NCBI RefSeq assembly: GCF_033958435.1
Contig: NC_134144.1
Span: 6,752,010-6,816,009, forward strand
Source: Carettochelys insculpta
Lineage: Eukaryota > Chordata > Testudines > Carettochelyidae
DNA length: 64,000 nt
Direction of reading: 5' to 3'
Positions 46,336 through 55,572 of the stretch are shown here, one piece after another. How positions within the stretch are numbered: position 1 is the stretch's first letter; each line of letters opens with the position of its first letter. The notes beneath the pieces are model-generated. The model was not told where the DNA came from. It did not search any database and saw only the letters and a list, made by a program, of their open reading frames with translations. A program made the position numbers and the translations under genes.

Positions 46336-46821
46336 AGTCTATCTGCTAGGCCATACTGCCTCCCTTCAGTGAAAAATGTGATTCAGCGTGGATGAAGGAA
46401 TCACAATCTAGGTTAGCTCTGTCAACCCACTTTTCACAATGGCAAAATACTGCATTGATGCAGATCACCTCGAAAAACTCTCTCCAGAGTTTGGTTTCAC
46501 GCTACCTTCATGTTAGCACTGCAAAGTCTATGTGATGTACCAGCAAAGAAATGTTGCAGTTCCTATCACCACATTCACAGCATTGCAAACATGTACCCAG
46601 AACGGTGAGCAACTAAAAAGTCTGTTTAACTCATTATGCAGGGAGAAGGCTGTCTCAGCACAATCGATTTTGGGGTGTGGAGGTAGGTGGAGGGGAGAAG
46701 AAACCCCTATTAGTATTCAAGACATCCATGCTTCATATGGTTAACTACAAACAAATGTAACTAGATGGCCGTATTATCTAGTTAGAGTTAACTTCATTGG
46801 ATTCTCATTTTTTTAAAAAAT
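46336..46821. other. Intronic, no feature recognised
   Basis: Unassigned DNA. A MIR-like 3' border 'gctaggccatactgcctccc' at 46346-46366 suggests the MITE at 46006 split a MIR. Confidence 0.4.
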
Positions 46822-47055
46822 AAAGGTAGGTTTACCAGTTGACCTTTTTAAAAAGGAGGGACCGCCCTGAGAGGAAGTGTGTCTGTATCAGTATCTACCA
46901 GCTCACACTGTATTAATGTGTTATACATTAATACAATGCATTGTATGTTAATACATTAATGTATAACACATTAATACAGTGTGAGTTGGTAGATACTGAT
47001 ACAGACACATTGCATCTCAGGGGTAGTGGGGGGCAGTCCTGTTTTTTGAACGTTC
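46822..47055. mobile_element. Palindromic element with near-perfect 132 bp core
   Basis: The core 46878-47009 has arms of about 54 bases starting 'tgtgtctgtatcagtatcta' and ending 'tagatactgatacagacaca', with only one mismatch visible and a short AT-rich loop near 46935-46955. Outside the core, 'aggagggaccgccctgag' and 'ggggcagtcctgttttttga' form a weaker extension of the inverted repeat. It resembles the 'gggacagtccc' repeats such as 49208, but assignment is tentative. Confidence 0.6.
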
Positions 47056-47342
47056 AAAACCAGAAACACTTATAAAAGCTTGATTTGATTTTACTCCTTG
47101 GCTACAGGTACGCTATAGCGCTCTGTTGACAGAAGTCACTGTTTGGGAGAGTTTTCCTAACAAAACTTCTGTTGATAGTGTGTGGCCACATACAAAAGCC
47201 AGTTGGAAGGGTGCTCTGCTCTGTCAGCAAAGCAGTTGGACTACCCAACTGCTCTTTCAACAAAACAGGCACCCAGAAGCACAGCAGACAGGGCTGCCTA
47301 TTGCTCTGGATGCCCTGTCTGTCGAGAGAAGGTTCCCTCAGA

Positions 47343-48122
47343 AAAGTTTTGAGCATGAGCTTTCATGAGCACAGACTCACTTCATCAGATGCTGGTCTTG
47401 GAAATCTGCAGGGCCAGGTATAAATAAGCCAGAGCAAGGGTGGGGATAACAAGGTTAGCTCAGCAACAAAGTGTCCTGTGGCACCTTATAGACTAACAGA
47501 AAAGTTTTGAGCATGAGCTTTCGTGAGCACATTATATTATTATATTGGTAGTTATGCCATCATGTGCCAGCAATGCCCCTCTGCTATATACATTGGACAA
47601 ACTGGACAGTGTCTACATAAAAGAGTAAATGCACACAAATCAGATATCAGAAATGGCAATATACAAAAACCCGTAGGAGAGCACATCAATCTCCCAGGCC
47701 ACACAGTAGCAGACTTAAAAGTAGCTGTCCTACAGCAAAGAAATTTCAGGACCAGACTCCAAAGAGAAATTTCTGAGCTACTATTCATCTACAAATTCGA
47801 CACCCTCAGCTCAGGCTTAAACAAAGACTGTGAATGGCTGGCTAAATACAAAAGCAGCTTCCCCTCCCTTGGTGTTCACACCTCCCAGATCAACTGCTGG
47901 TAGTAAGCCTCTCCCTTCCTGACTGAGCTAACCTTGTTATCCCCAGCCTTGCTCTGGCTTATTTATACCTGGCCCTGCAGATTTCCAGGACCAGCATCTG
48001 ATGAAGTGAGTCTGTGTTCACGAAAGCTCATGCTCAAAACTTTTCTGTTAGTCTATAAGGTGCCACAGGACCCTTCGTTGCTGTTACAGATCCAGACTAA
48101 CACGTCTACCCCTCCGATACTT
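47343..48122 (+). mobile_element. Penelope-like retroelement insertion with GIY-YIG coding segment
   Basis: The 780 bp insertion is flanked by 'ggttccctcaga' at 47331-47342 and 48123-48134. It starts with an inverted piece of its own 3' region (47343-47468). A terminal-repeat segment follows ('tgtcctgtggcaccttatag', 47471-47530), then the GIY-YIG frame, then a 3' UTR with 'ctaaccttgttatcccca'. The end is 'acccctccgatactt'. The reverse transcriptase is absent, so the copy is 5'-truncated. Pseudo-LTR and inverted-fragment structures of this kind are known for Penelope-like elements. Confidence 0.82.
47526..47903 (+). pseudogene. Penelope-like GIY-YIG endonuclease domain fragment
   Basis: The frame is open for about 126 codons and terminates at a TAG (47901-47903). 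Motifs: a SYAIMCQQC stretch as the first strand with a CxxC pair, IYIGQTGQCL as the YIG strand, KRVNAHKSDI with the catalytic Arg, KPVGEHINLPGHTVADLK, then LQREISELLFIYKF with the probable metal-binding Glu and SSGLN near the end. This order is the C-terminal nuclease of Penelope-like polyproteins, which nicks the target to prime reverse transcription. There is no true start codon; the first bases lie in the terminal repeat. No frameshift or internal stop is visible across the domain. Confidence 0.85.
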
Positions 48123-48377
48123 GGTTCCCTCAGAGCGGCCACACAGATTTTTTTTGTGGTCAAAAAAATCTGTTGACAACAGCGTTTTGTGTCAAAACTT
48201 TGAGGCAGAATGCTTGCTGTGTTTTGTCGAGATACTGTCGACAAAATGCATTTTGTGTGTTCTGTTGACAAAACCAGGGTTTTGCCAGTAAAACTTGCTA
48301 GTAACCATAGCCCTTGATCCCTGCCTCTTGCACTAGGATATAATTTGGCACTGGCTAAACTAAAGGGACCAAAAGTT

Positions 48378-48624
48378 TTAGGGCTGGATTTACAAAAGAA
48401 CTTGGCACCTTCTATTTAGGCACCTAAATAAATGGCCAGGTTTTCAGAAATGCTCAGCTCCTGCTTAGTACATAAAAGAACAGGCTGGATTTCCAGACCT
48501 GCTCATCAGCCCTTACTGATAACAATGACAATTGGTGGGGGGTTTTTTTGGTTTTTTTTTTAAATTTGCCTCTTCAATTTCAGGGATTAATTGGGAGCTG
48601 AGCTCTTTTATAAATCTGGCCAGA
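48378..48624. repeat. Palindromic 'gctggatttacaaaag' repeat
   Basis: 'gggctggatttacaaaagaa' at the left mirrors 'cttttataaatctggccag' at the right; 'cagctcctgcttag' and 'gggagctgagctc' pair inside. Related to 21285 and 55037. Confidence 0.5.
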
Positions 48625-49207
48625 AATTTAAGTGCTGTATAATCATGAAAAATTTTCTCCTTAACCTATTTTAGCTTGGGAACGTCTGAGAAATTACAGT
48701 TAAACACCTCCCCCTTCCCTGAGGTGGAATTATCCAAAATAAAGACACCAAAACCCCATAGTTTCCGTATACCAGTCCTTGTTTTCTGGTAAACTACTGT
48801 TGTGAAGAGATGATGAGCCTCCTTGGTTAACTAGGTAATGGAATATAATGCAATAAATAAATATCTAGGCCAAGAAGCTGAGAAGGGTTCAAAACAACAC
48901 ATATGGAAAAGGAAAGAGCTCATCCAGTTTTTAGCTGATAACTACATTTTTGCTGTTGATAGATTAGCAATGCTGCTACCGTTTCATTTCTGCTCCCAGA
49001 GTCGATGAAGCAACTAGTGCATTTTTTCCTATAGTTTATTGAAATGACCCAAAACAACTTTTTGTGCGTGGGGAGGGATGACACATGAATATTCTCGTTA
49101 ATGCTAAATGAACCCTCTTTTCACACCTCCCTGGGCACAGCAGCTGAGCACAAGGAGGAGAAGAGGGCTGTTTTGTAAGTACCCCTCTTCCAGTGCTTAA
49201 TGCATTC
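48625..49207. other. Intronic, no feature recognised
   Basis: Unassigned DNA. Confidence 0.35.
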
Positions 49208-49660
49208 CTAGGGTGACAATATCTCCCAGTCCCAAATGTGGGGCAGGTTGATGGGGGGGATGGCTCCCCAGCTTTGGCTGCCAAAGGCTGCCTCCCCAGC
49301 TGACCTGCCCAGCTACCCCATGCTTCAGTGAGCCAGGAAGCTGGAAGCCGGGGGAGCTCCAGCAGCTGCCCCAAGCCTGAGGGAGGTGGCAAGGAGGCAC
49401 CAGCCACTGGCAGTTTCCCTGAGCCTCGGGGAGGCAAGAAAAAGCTCCAACATTTTTAGGGCCTCCTGCTGGGTCCCTCTTCCTGTGGCTGGAGAGCAGG
49501 TCCTCACCAATAGTACCTGCTCTCCAGCCAGCAGCTGCGCTTGCGCAGCTGGTGAGGGAAAGTTCAGCCGGCGGGGAGGGGCAAATACGGGACAATTAGC
49601 CCCTTTTTGGTGCCCAAATTACAGGACCGTCCCCTCCAATACGGGACGGATGGTCACTTT
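49208..49660. mobile_element. MITE with 'gggtgac...gtcac' ends and GC-rich interior
   Basis: Left 'agggtgacaatatctcccag' mirrors right 'acgggacggatggtcacttt'. 'ggaccgtcccctccaatacg' near the right end is the 'gggacagtccc' motif typical of a sauropsid repeat. The GC-rich centre produces overlapping long frames on the minus strand, which are not genes. Confidence 0.65.
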
Positions 49661-50889
49661 GAGCATTCTTTGAACGGAATCCTCTGCCAAACAGACAGGT
49701 GTCCAGATCAAAATCACTCCATTTCTAATGGCCAGACTTGGACACTTTTAGTCAGTTTGATCCTGAGTCTTGTTTACACAAGAGCTGCTTTATATCATTT
49801 TAGTAGGGAAAAGGAGACTTAAAAACAAGTGTAAAATAATTACATTAGCACACCAATTAATTTTAATTAGCCTAATTAATTAAATTGGATGGCTACAGCA
49901 ACATAGAAAGGGCCTTTGTGCAAATGAGATTTAAACCCATTGCTAGAGTTTGCAAAGTGTTCTGTTAACATCAGTGAGGCAACTTAAGGAGACAGAGGTT
50001 GCTCCTTGTTGATAGAGGAGTTAAGATCTAGCCCTAACTTGAACGCAGAGTACGCACGTATATGGAAGTATATACAATATAAATTTGGTACTGCAATGCC
50101 CCTGTATCATTCGCTTCCCGTTTAGAATGTATGGAACTTTTCAAAACATCAAGTGACAATTCTGGCCAGGAACAATTCATTGAATTTTCAGGAAACTAAT
50201 TTTACCTGCTCTTGTCCTGCCTTATTGGGGCCACTCACATCATCTTCAACACTTTGCAAGCTGTTAGGACTGGATTCTCCCTAAAAGTGTCAGATTAGGT
50301 CTGGATACACCCGTGGTCCTCAGTGAAACTGTTGCTTTGATGCTGTGAATAACACTGTTGTATATCACAGTAGGATGAATTATAACATACTGAAACTTCT
50401 ATGCACCACTTCCGTGCTTGCTGAAGTGAGTCGAAGAATGAGAGACTGTCCACGGAGGGAGTCCTGTTAAGCAGAAAGGGAGTTGGGTTGCTTCTTGAGA
50501 ATATTTGTACAGCTTTTATATTGTAAAATACAGAAAACTTTAATAGGAAATAGATACACACAGTCCTGTATCAGACTGAGTTATTTCAAATATCAGCAGT
50601 CCTAATTGGTGCTATTGCAAAATTTATCCCAAAGGTGCTGTGTATCAAATGTTTTAGCCCTCTGAGTTGAGTAGGATGATCAGGAGTTTTAGAATGGGGT
50701 GCACCTGCTAGGGCTCCAACTTTCAGCCAGGGCTCCAAGTTTAAGCCCTGTTCTCGGTGGAATCATGAGCCCCCGTGGGCCTGAGTTCCTGAGACCTTCC
50801 TTTCTGCTTGGTAGAAACCAAAATAGAGGGGCATAAGGAATCCCGTCTCCACCCAGATATTTGCCAAAGTTTGCTACCCCCGCCAGCAA
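49661..50889. other. Intronic, unassigned
   Basis: The AT-rich stretch 49830-49915 ('aattaattttaattagccta') has repeated ATTA words and could be regulatory. Otherwise nothing recognised. Confidence 0.35.
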
Positions 50890-51351
50890 CTTGCTATGAT
50901 CAGGCTCCCTCCTTGCCCATCACCTGCTGGTGCAGGCAAGGTGGGGGCTGTGTCTGCAAGTAGAGGCTGCAGCAAACATGTGGGAGGTGCAGGGAGAGCC
51001 GGTGTTCTTCCTGCTACCTATCCCTGCAGAGCTGAAGCAGCAGCCCCTCCTTGCATCTCTCAGCAGCAGGCTGAGGGAGGACTGCTGAGGGTAAGAGAGG
51101 GAGCATGCCTCGGGGATGGGGGGTTGACTCAAACTGGGGGGGGGTGAAACTTTAGATTCTGCTCCCCCATCATTTTCACAAGGTACCCGTTATCTCTGCT
51201 AGAAGTCCCTAGCCCCACCCCTCTACAGCGGGGTGCCATCAATAGATTAAAAAATGAGGAACAACGGGGTGGCCGGTAATTTTTGATGGGGAGACACTCC
51301 ACGCATTTGGAGAGTGGTCCGGGGCCACACTCCTCCATGCTGTTCATGGCG
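50890..51351. other. GC-rich intronic DNA
   Basis: GC-rich, low in stop codons, no recognised domain or repeat terminus. Confidence 0.35.
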
Positions 51352-51788
51352 GAGGTGCAGGATCTAGGATGGAGAAAGGAGCGTGGGGTGAGGGATTGGG
51401 GTGCAGGGAAGGGGGTGAGGTCTGGGAATGAGTTTTAGATGGAGGGGGTTGTGACCTGGGGCAAGGATTGGGGTGCAGGAAGCTGGGGGGGGGGCTGTGT
51501 GCTCTGTGTGTGTGGAGGAGTGGGGTCACTTGCTTGCTGCGCTGTAAGCATGGCCTGGGCAGCTCCCATTGGCCAGCTTCTAACGTGAGATTGTGCTGGG
51601 GGTGGCAGCAGTGCGTGAAGCCCTCCCGCCCCAGGGAGGACAGTCTGCAGAGACACATGTCCCCTGGTTCCCCCAGCATGCAGTGCTCTGGTAGGCAGGG
51701 AGGTTGCCGAGGCCCCTGCTGGGCTGGATCCGGTGGTTTGGCAGACTGGTTGTGGCACGCAGGCTGTATTTTGCCCACCACTGGGGAA
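51352..51788. repeat. hAT-type repeat with internal G-rich tandem units
   Basis: 'gattggggtgcagg' recurs at about 51395 and 51467, separated by 'ggggttgtgacctggggcaa'. The right border 'attttgcccaccactgggg' is the terminus of a common sauropsid hAT-type repeat. The left border is not found. The long minus-strand frames at 51344-51938 arise from its GC-rich composition. Confidence 0.5.
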
Positions 51789-52051
51789 GGAGAAAGACTG
51801 TGAGCTGCACTTGAACTTCACAAGAGCTGTGAGTGGTTCATAAGTTGCCATTTGGCCACTCCTTCTGCAGATAATACAATCAAACTTCATTATGAAGGGC
51901 CAAACCCCATCGAATCCACTTGGCCCAAATTCCCTCACCCCAGTTCACGTTAGACCATGTGCAGTCATTTATACCAGGGCAAAGTGGGTGTAGAAGAGTA
52001 ACAGATCAAGAATGGCAACATTTTATATCCACGTGTTCTGGTGTTAGTGAC

Positions 52052-52320
52052 TTGGGGTACCTCTACACTACCTGGTAGATTGACTCGGTCCCGACTAGAC
52101 ACACACAATCTAACTATCAGGGGCTGGCAGTCGACCCCTGCACTCCTTGATCTCATGAGGAATAAGGGAGGGTCAATGGAAGGGTTTCTCCCGTTGACCT
52201 CCCTCAGTGAGGACAGCCAGATAAGTGGATCATAGATAAGTCGATTCCAGCTAAGCAGTTGCTGTAGCTGGAATTGCATATCTATGATCAGCTTTAAGGT
52301 CTTGTGTAGACCTGCCCCAG
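52052..52320 (+). mobile_element. 'ctatgtctacact'-group MITE with 'gtcaattttagct' interior
   Basis: 'ggggtacctctacactacct' at the left and 'ggtcttgtgtagacctgccc' at the right. Interior 'ggtcaatggaagggtttctc', 'gaggacagccagataagtgg' and 'tgtagctggaattgcatatc' matches 42029 and 61919. Confidence 0.78.
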
Positions 52321-52703
52321 GGCAGTAAGCTTCAGTGGGCATTTTACTCATATAAGATGATAAATATGTTGCCACATGACTGTTGGCTTGAATTTTGCCC
52401 TTATAAAATCCAGACTTTTTGAGGTTTCATTGGACTAATACACAAGTAGGGGGATCGCAGACAAAATAAGATCAGCATCTGAGTTTAGTCTTTTAGGGAA
52501 CCACACCCTTCTAAATTTTGGTTGCAAGCTTGTGTTTTTTGGCGGGGGACTAAGTCCAAGTGTGAGAAACCTGGGTATTTTTTCCCCCAGAAAAATGATT
52601 GAGTGGTTTGCAGGGGGGAAGAGGGAGGAGTTGTTCTAATTTTTGCTTGGGAGGAGGGCTGGGGAATGTCTTTAAAATATTTTGCATTTGTTACACATTT
52701 AGA

Positions 52704-52752
<49 letters not shown>

Positions 52753-53712
52753 TCAACAGGGTTTTTTTGGTAGTACAAATCTTTTTTTGTTATACTTTGT
52801 ATTAATGCTGCATATATAAATAGTTTATAAAGGGTTACTAGATGAAGAGTAGACATTTTAATAAGCAGTTAATTAATCCAAAAGTCAAGTGATGGAGTAT
52901 TATAAGCAATCTCCTTCTAGTGACATGCTTATACTCACGAATAATATATGCTATTTTCGTCTGTAATATGTTTTATTCCTTTATTAACCCTTCAAAAGGC
53001 ATTTATAAATAGAACCTTAGATTTTTTCAGTGATGAATGTTCAACATACTATTTCAGCCTGGTTGGGAGAAAAGTAACACCAACCGAGTCCCTAATGCAC
53101 ATTGTGAGCATTCAAAAATAAGTCTCCAGTGAACATCAGCATCATGGTTGGTTGAATGAAAAAAGAAGATATGACCCAACTTCTTAATAACATTGTTTAT
53201 CCTCCTAGGACAATTACAATTCTAAATTTGTGTCCAACACCCAGGATGACATTTACAGTAGATGCCAGAAATAGTGTGGTGAAAACATAACATGCATTTA
53301 ATGCAACAAGGGGCCATTAATCTTTAAAAAAAAAAAAAAAAAATTGACAAAGGTGTTAGAGGGATGTGCCAGATGATAAGTTGTTGACAGTCCTGTTGGC
53401 AGGTCCCATGTAAATGTGACTTAATCCAATTCACAACAAAGAAATGGAGTCACACACAGCAAATTTGGAAAAATGGCATATTGATACTATGGAAGCTTTC
53501 CATTTCTTAGCCAGCATGACAGATCTGAAATACGATGGTCTGACATTGAACTCGGGGATGGGGAGAAGAAGCTGAAATGTGTCTGACTGCACGTAATCGA
53601 GTTCCTTTCCTCTCTTTTAGCATTCACAAATGAAAGTCCAGATTTCTGCTCTAAATCTGTGTTTGGGAAGGAGGTTGCCTCACAACTCCTTGCAACAACA
53701 GAGAGAAAACTG
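52321..53712. other. Intronic, microsatellite and unassigned DNA
   Basis: Contains the (CA)n tract listed separately and a poly-A run at 53323-53342. No gene recognised. Confidence 0.4.
52707..52749. repeat. (CA)n microsatellite
   Basis: About 21 CA units, uninterrupted. Confidence 0.97.
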
Positions 53713-54042
53713 TACACAGACTGAACCTCTCTAGTCTGGCACTCACTCTCATCTGGCAACATTCATAATCCGGCATGATTTTACTGAGCTGGACAACCAC
53801 TTATCGGTGTGTCCAACTTTCCCATGGTCCCAGAAAGTTTGTTGACAACCACCGGTCCTGGCTGTGTGTTTTATGCTGTTATTTAGCTTTAATATACCCT
53901 CTCAGTGTCTTCTAAGAGCTCAGTAAGCAGCGTGAGTGTTGGTAATGTGCTAGACAATATTGACCTCCTGTGACTTGACAAATTCTCTCATTCGGCACCA
54001 GTCAGGTCCCAAGAGTGCCACATTGGGAATGCTCACCCTGTA
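53713..54042 (+). mobile_element. 'ggttgaacct' MITE copy 11
   Basis: Left end 'tacacagactgaacctctct'; right end 'gggaatgctcaccctgta' is worn. Interior 'cattcataatccggcatgat' and 'aagagctcagtaagcagcg'. Confidence 0.82.
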
Positions 54043-54098
54043 GAGGGAAAATACTAGAAAACTGGACAGTTGTAACAGAATATGGTCAATTTAAATAT

Positions 54099-54119
54099 AG
54101 ATATATATATATATATATT
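54099..54119. repeat. (AT)n microsatellite
   Basis: About ten AT units. Confidence 0.9.
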
Positions 54120-54295
54120 CCTGTCCAACCAGCTCATTATCAAACCAAGTGTGCCTTTACCATATTGGGATTGATTTAGCCAAAACTTTGTAATAAGAGA
54201 TGTGCTTAAAAAAATAACTGTGCTAACTGCATGCTGAAAGTTAGATGTATCTCTTGTTTAATCAAGGCCCATAATAAAAGTGTCCAAGTGTTTAA

Positions 54296-54435
54296 GACCC
54301 CAGTTCAGTAAAAGCATATGGTTGACACTAAGTACGTGTCTTTGATCCCATTGATGATCTTTATAACCAATAGGGCTTAAGCATATGATTAAAGTTAAGC
54401 ACCTGCTTAAGTGCCATGTTGAACTGAGGTGGACT
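54296..54435. repeat. Dispersed 'ttaagcacctgcttaa' repeat, quasi-palindromic
   Basis: 'gttcagtaaaagcatatggt' at the left and 'taagtgccatgttgaactga' at the right are roughly inverted; 'aaagttaagcacctgcttaa' inside. Related to 12851 and 42405. Confidence 0.45.
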
Positions 54436-55036
54436 AAGTGTTACAAAGTGGATCACATAGTCTGTTTTTGTATTTCAGTTCACACAACTTCTGTGGGTTT
54501 TTTTCAGGTTTTCCACTCTATTATTATTTAACAAAAAGTGTGTCTTTTTGGTCAGGGGGAAATTAAACTGGCCCATATGACCTTAAAATGTGAATATCAG
54601 CACCAAATAGTTTGTAATAAATGTTTATTAATTTTTACTTTAAGACAAAACTCTTGTTTTGGAGATAATTATTTAAAAGTTATTTCAAACCAAATCTGTT
54701 TACTTCTTTTTTTTCTAGGGTACCACGTTTTCCACGGTGTTTGCTACTTACCAAAGCTATTTGCGCCTGATTGTCATTTATGCTAAAGACTCCTTTGCAT
54801 CACTCTAGCAGAGCAAAGAGCCTTAACATGGGTTTGAATGATCTTTAAAAGACTAGAAGTGGGATTTTAAGTGTATTCAAAGTAAATATTTGACTATTGT
54901 AAACCTCTCTGAGGAGGGGGCCTGAAATGAAAAATATTTGGAAGCCGTAGAGATAGCAGCACAGCAGCAGGCTTAAATTTTCCACAGTGATGAGTGGTTT
55001 TGGTTGCTCAGTTTGAAACACCTTTTTCCAAGGGTG

Positions 55037-55140
55037 GATGCTCTGCACCATATGAAAATCAGGCCACTGAAAGCCTCTCAGGTTGGGTGTCCAAAAACCA
55101 AGTCACCAAAAAGCACTACTGAAAATGTTGCCCACAGCTA
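55037..55140. repeat. Palindromic 'gaaaatcaggcc' repeat
   Basis: 'tatgaaaatcaggccactga' and 'tactgaaaatgttgcccaca' border the fragment. Same type as 21285. Confidence 0.4.
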
Positions 55141-55336
55141 TTATGAAGGGCAGGCTCTTAGCTCTAGCCAGCCCACCCCACCCCACACCCCATTACAAAG
55201 GCAATAGACAAAGGATTTGCGGTGGGTTTAAATTGATCAATAGAAGGGCTTAGATATGGCTACACTGCATTGTGTTACAACCAATAGGATATTGGGTCTG
55301 TGTGCAATGGCTTCTTGATGATTCTTTCCACTGCAG

Positions 55337-55504
55337 GTGAGCGCCCCTTCCATTGCAACCAGTGTGGTGCTTCTTTTACGCAGAAGGGGAACCTGCTGAG
55401 GCACATCAAATTGCACTCCGGGGAAAAACCATTCAAATGTCCCTTCTGCAGCTATGCCTGCCGGAGGAGGGATGCCCTCACTGGACACCTCAGGACGCAT
55501 TCTG
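55337..55504 (+). CDS. IKZF2: IKZF2 (Helios) internal exon: zinc fingers 2 and 3
   Basis: This is the next coding exon of the same gene, 13.7 kb downstream. A pyrimidine-rich acceptor ends in ctgcag at 55336. The exon completes the Gly codon split in the previous exon and continues [13 protein letters not shown]. Finger 2 carries the helix QKGNLLRH. Finger 3 is [17 protein letters not shown]. Both fingers are C-x2-C-x12-H-x3-H. The donor G|gtgagt begins at 55505, again splitting a codon. The exon is 168 bp, the characteristic length of this exon in the Ikaros family, and is symmetric in phase. Fingers 2 and 3 supply most of the sequence-specific contact with GGGA-core sites in this family. 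The residue just before the first Cys of finger 2 is His (codon 55351-55353), as in Helios and Eos; Ikaros and Aiolos have Gln. The next exon (finger 4) is not in the window. Confidence 0.95.
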
Positions 55505-55572
55505 GTGAGTCATCAATGTCTCCTATTCTCTTGTTTCCTTTCTCATCACTTTTCACCCACAGTAGGTTATGA

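Larger units (their letters stand above)
47099..48312. mobile_element. MITE with 'ttttgtcgacaaaa' interior, split by a Penelope-type insertion
   Basis: Left part 47099-47342 starts 'gctacaggtacgctatagcg'. Right part 48123-48312 contains 'ctgtcgacaaaatgcatttt' and ends 'cttgctagtaaccatagcc'. Removing the insertion and one target copy leaves an element of about 422 bp. Its ends are drifted versions of the 'ctatgtctacact' type. Confidence 0.65.
41680..55336 (+). other. IKZF2: IKZF2 intron between zinc finger 1 and zinc finger 2 exons
   Basis: This 13,657 bp intron runs from gtaagc at 41680 to ctgcag at 55336. It interrupts a Gly codon after finger 1. Contents are mostly repeats: MITEs at 42029, 43405, 45108, 46006, 49208, 52052 and 53713, a nested MITE/Penelope insertion at 47099-48312, a palindrome at 46878-47009, a GC-rich tandem region near 51400, and a (CA)n tract at 52707. 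Confidence 0.9.

Noticed and set aside
49036..49595. 133- and 132-codon minus-strand frames
   Set aside because: Lie in the GC-rich interior of the MITE at 49208-49660.
51344..51938. 145- and 167-codon minus-strand frames
   Set aside because: Proline-rich translations of a G-rich tandem repeat; overlapping frames on both strands show low stop density, not coding selection.
3447..54042. Regularly recurring 'ggttgaacct' sequence as a CRISPR-like or satellite array
   Set aside because: Copies are widely and unevenly spaced, in both orientations, with terminal inverted repeats; they are dispersed transposons in a vertebrate intron.
55505..55572. Extension of the finger 3 exon to the stop at 55570-55572
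   Set aside because: The donor gtgagt at 55505 ends the exon at the family's usual 168 bp.
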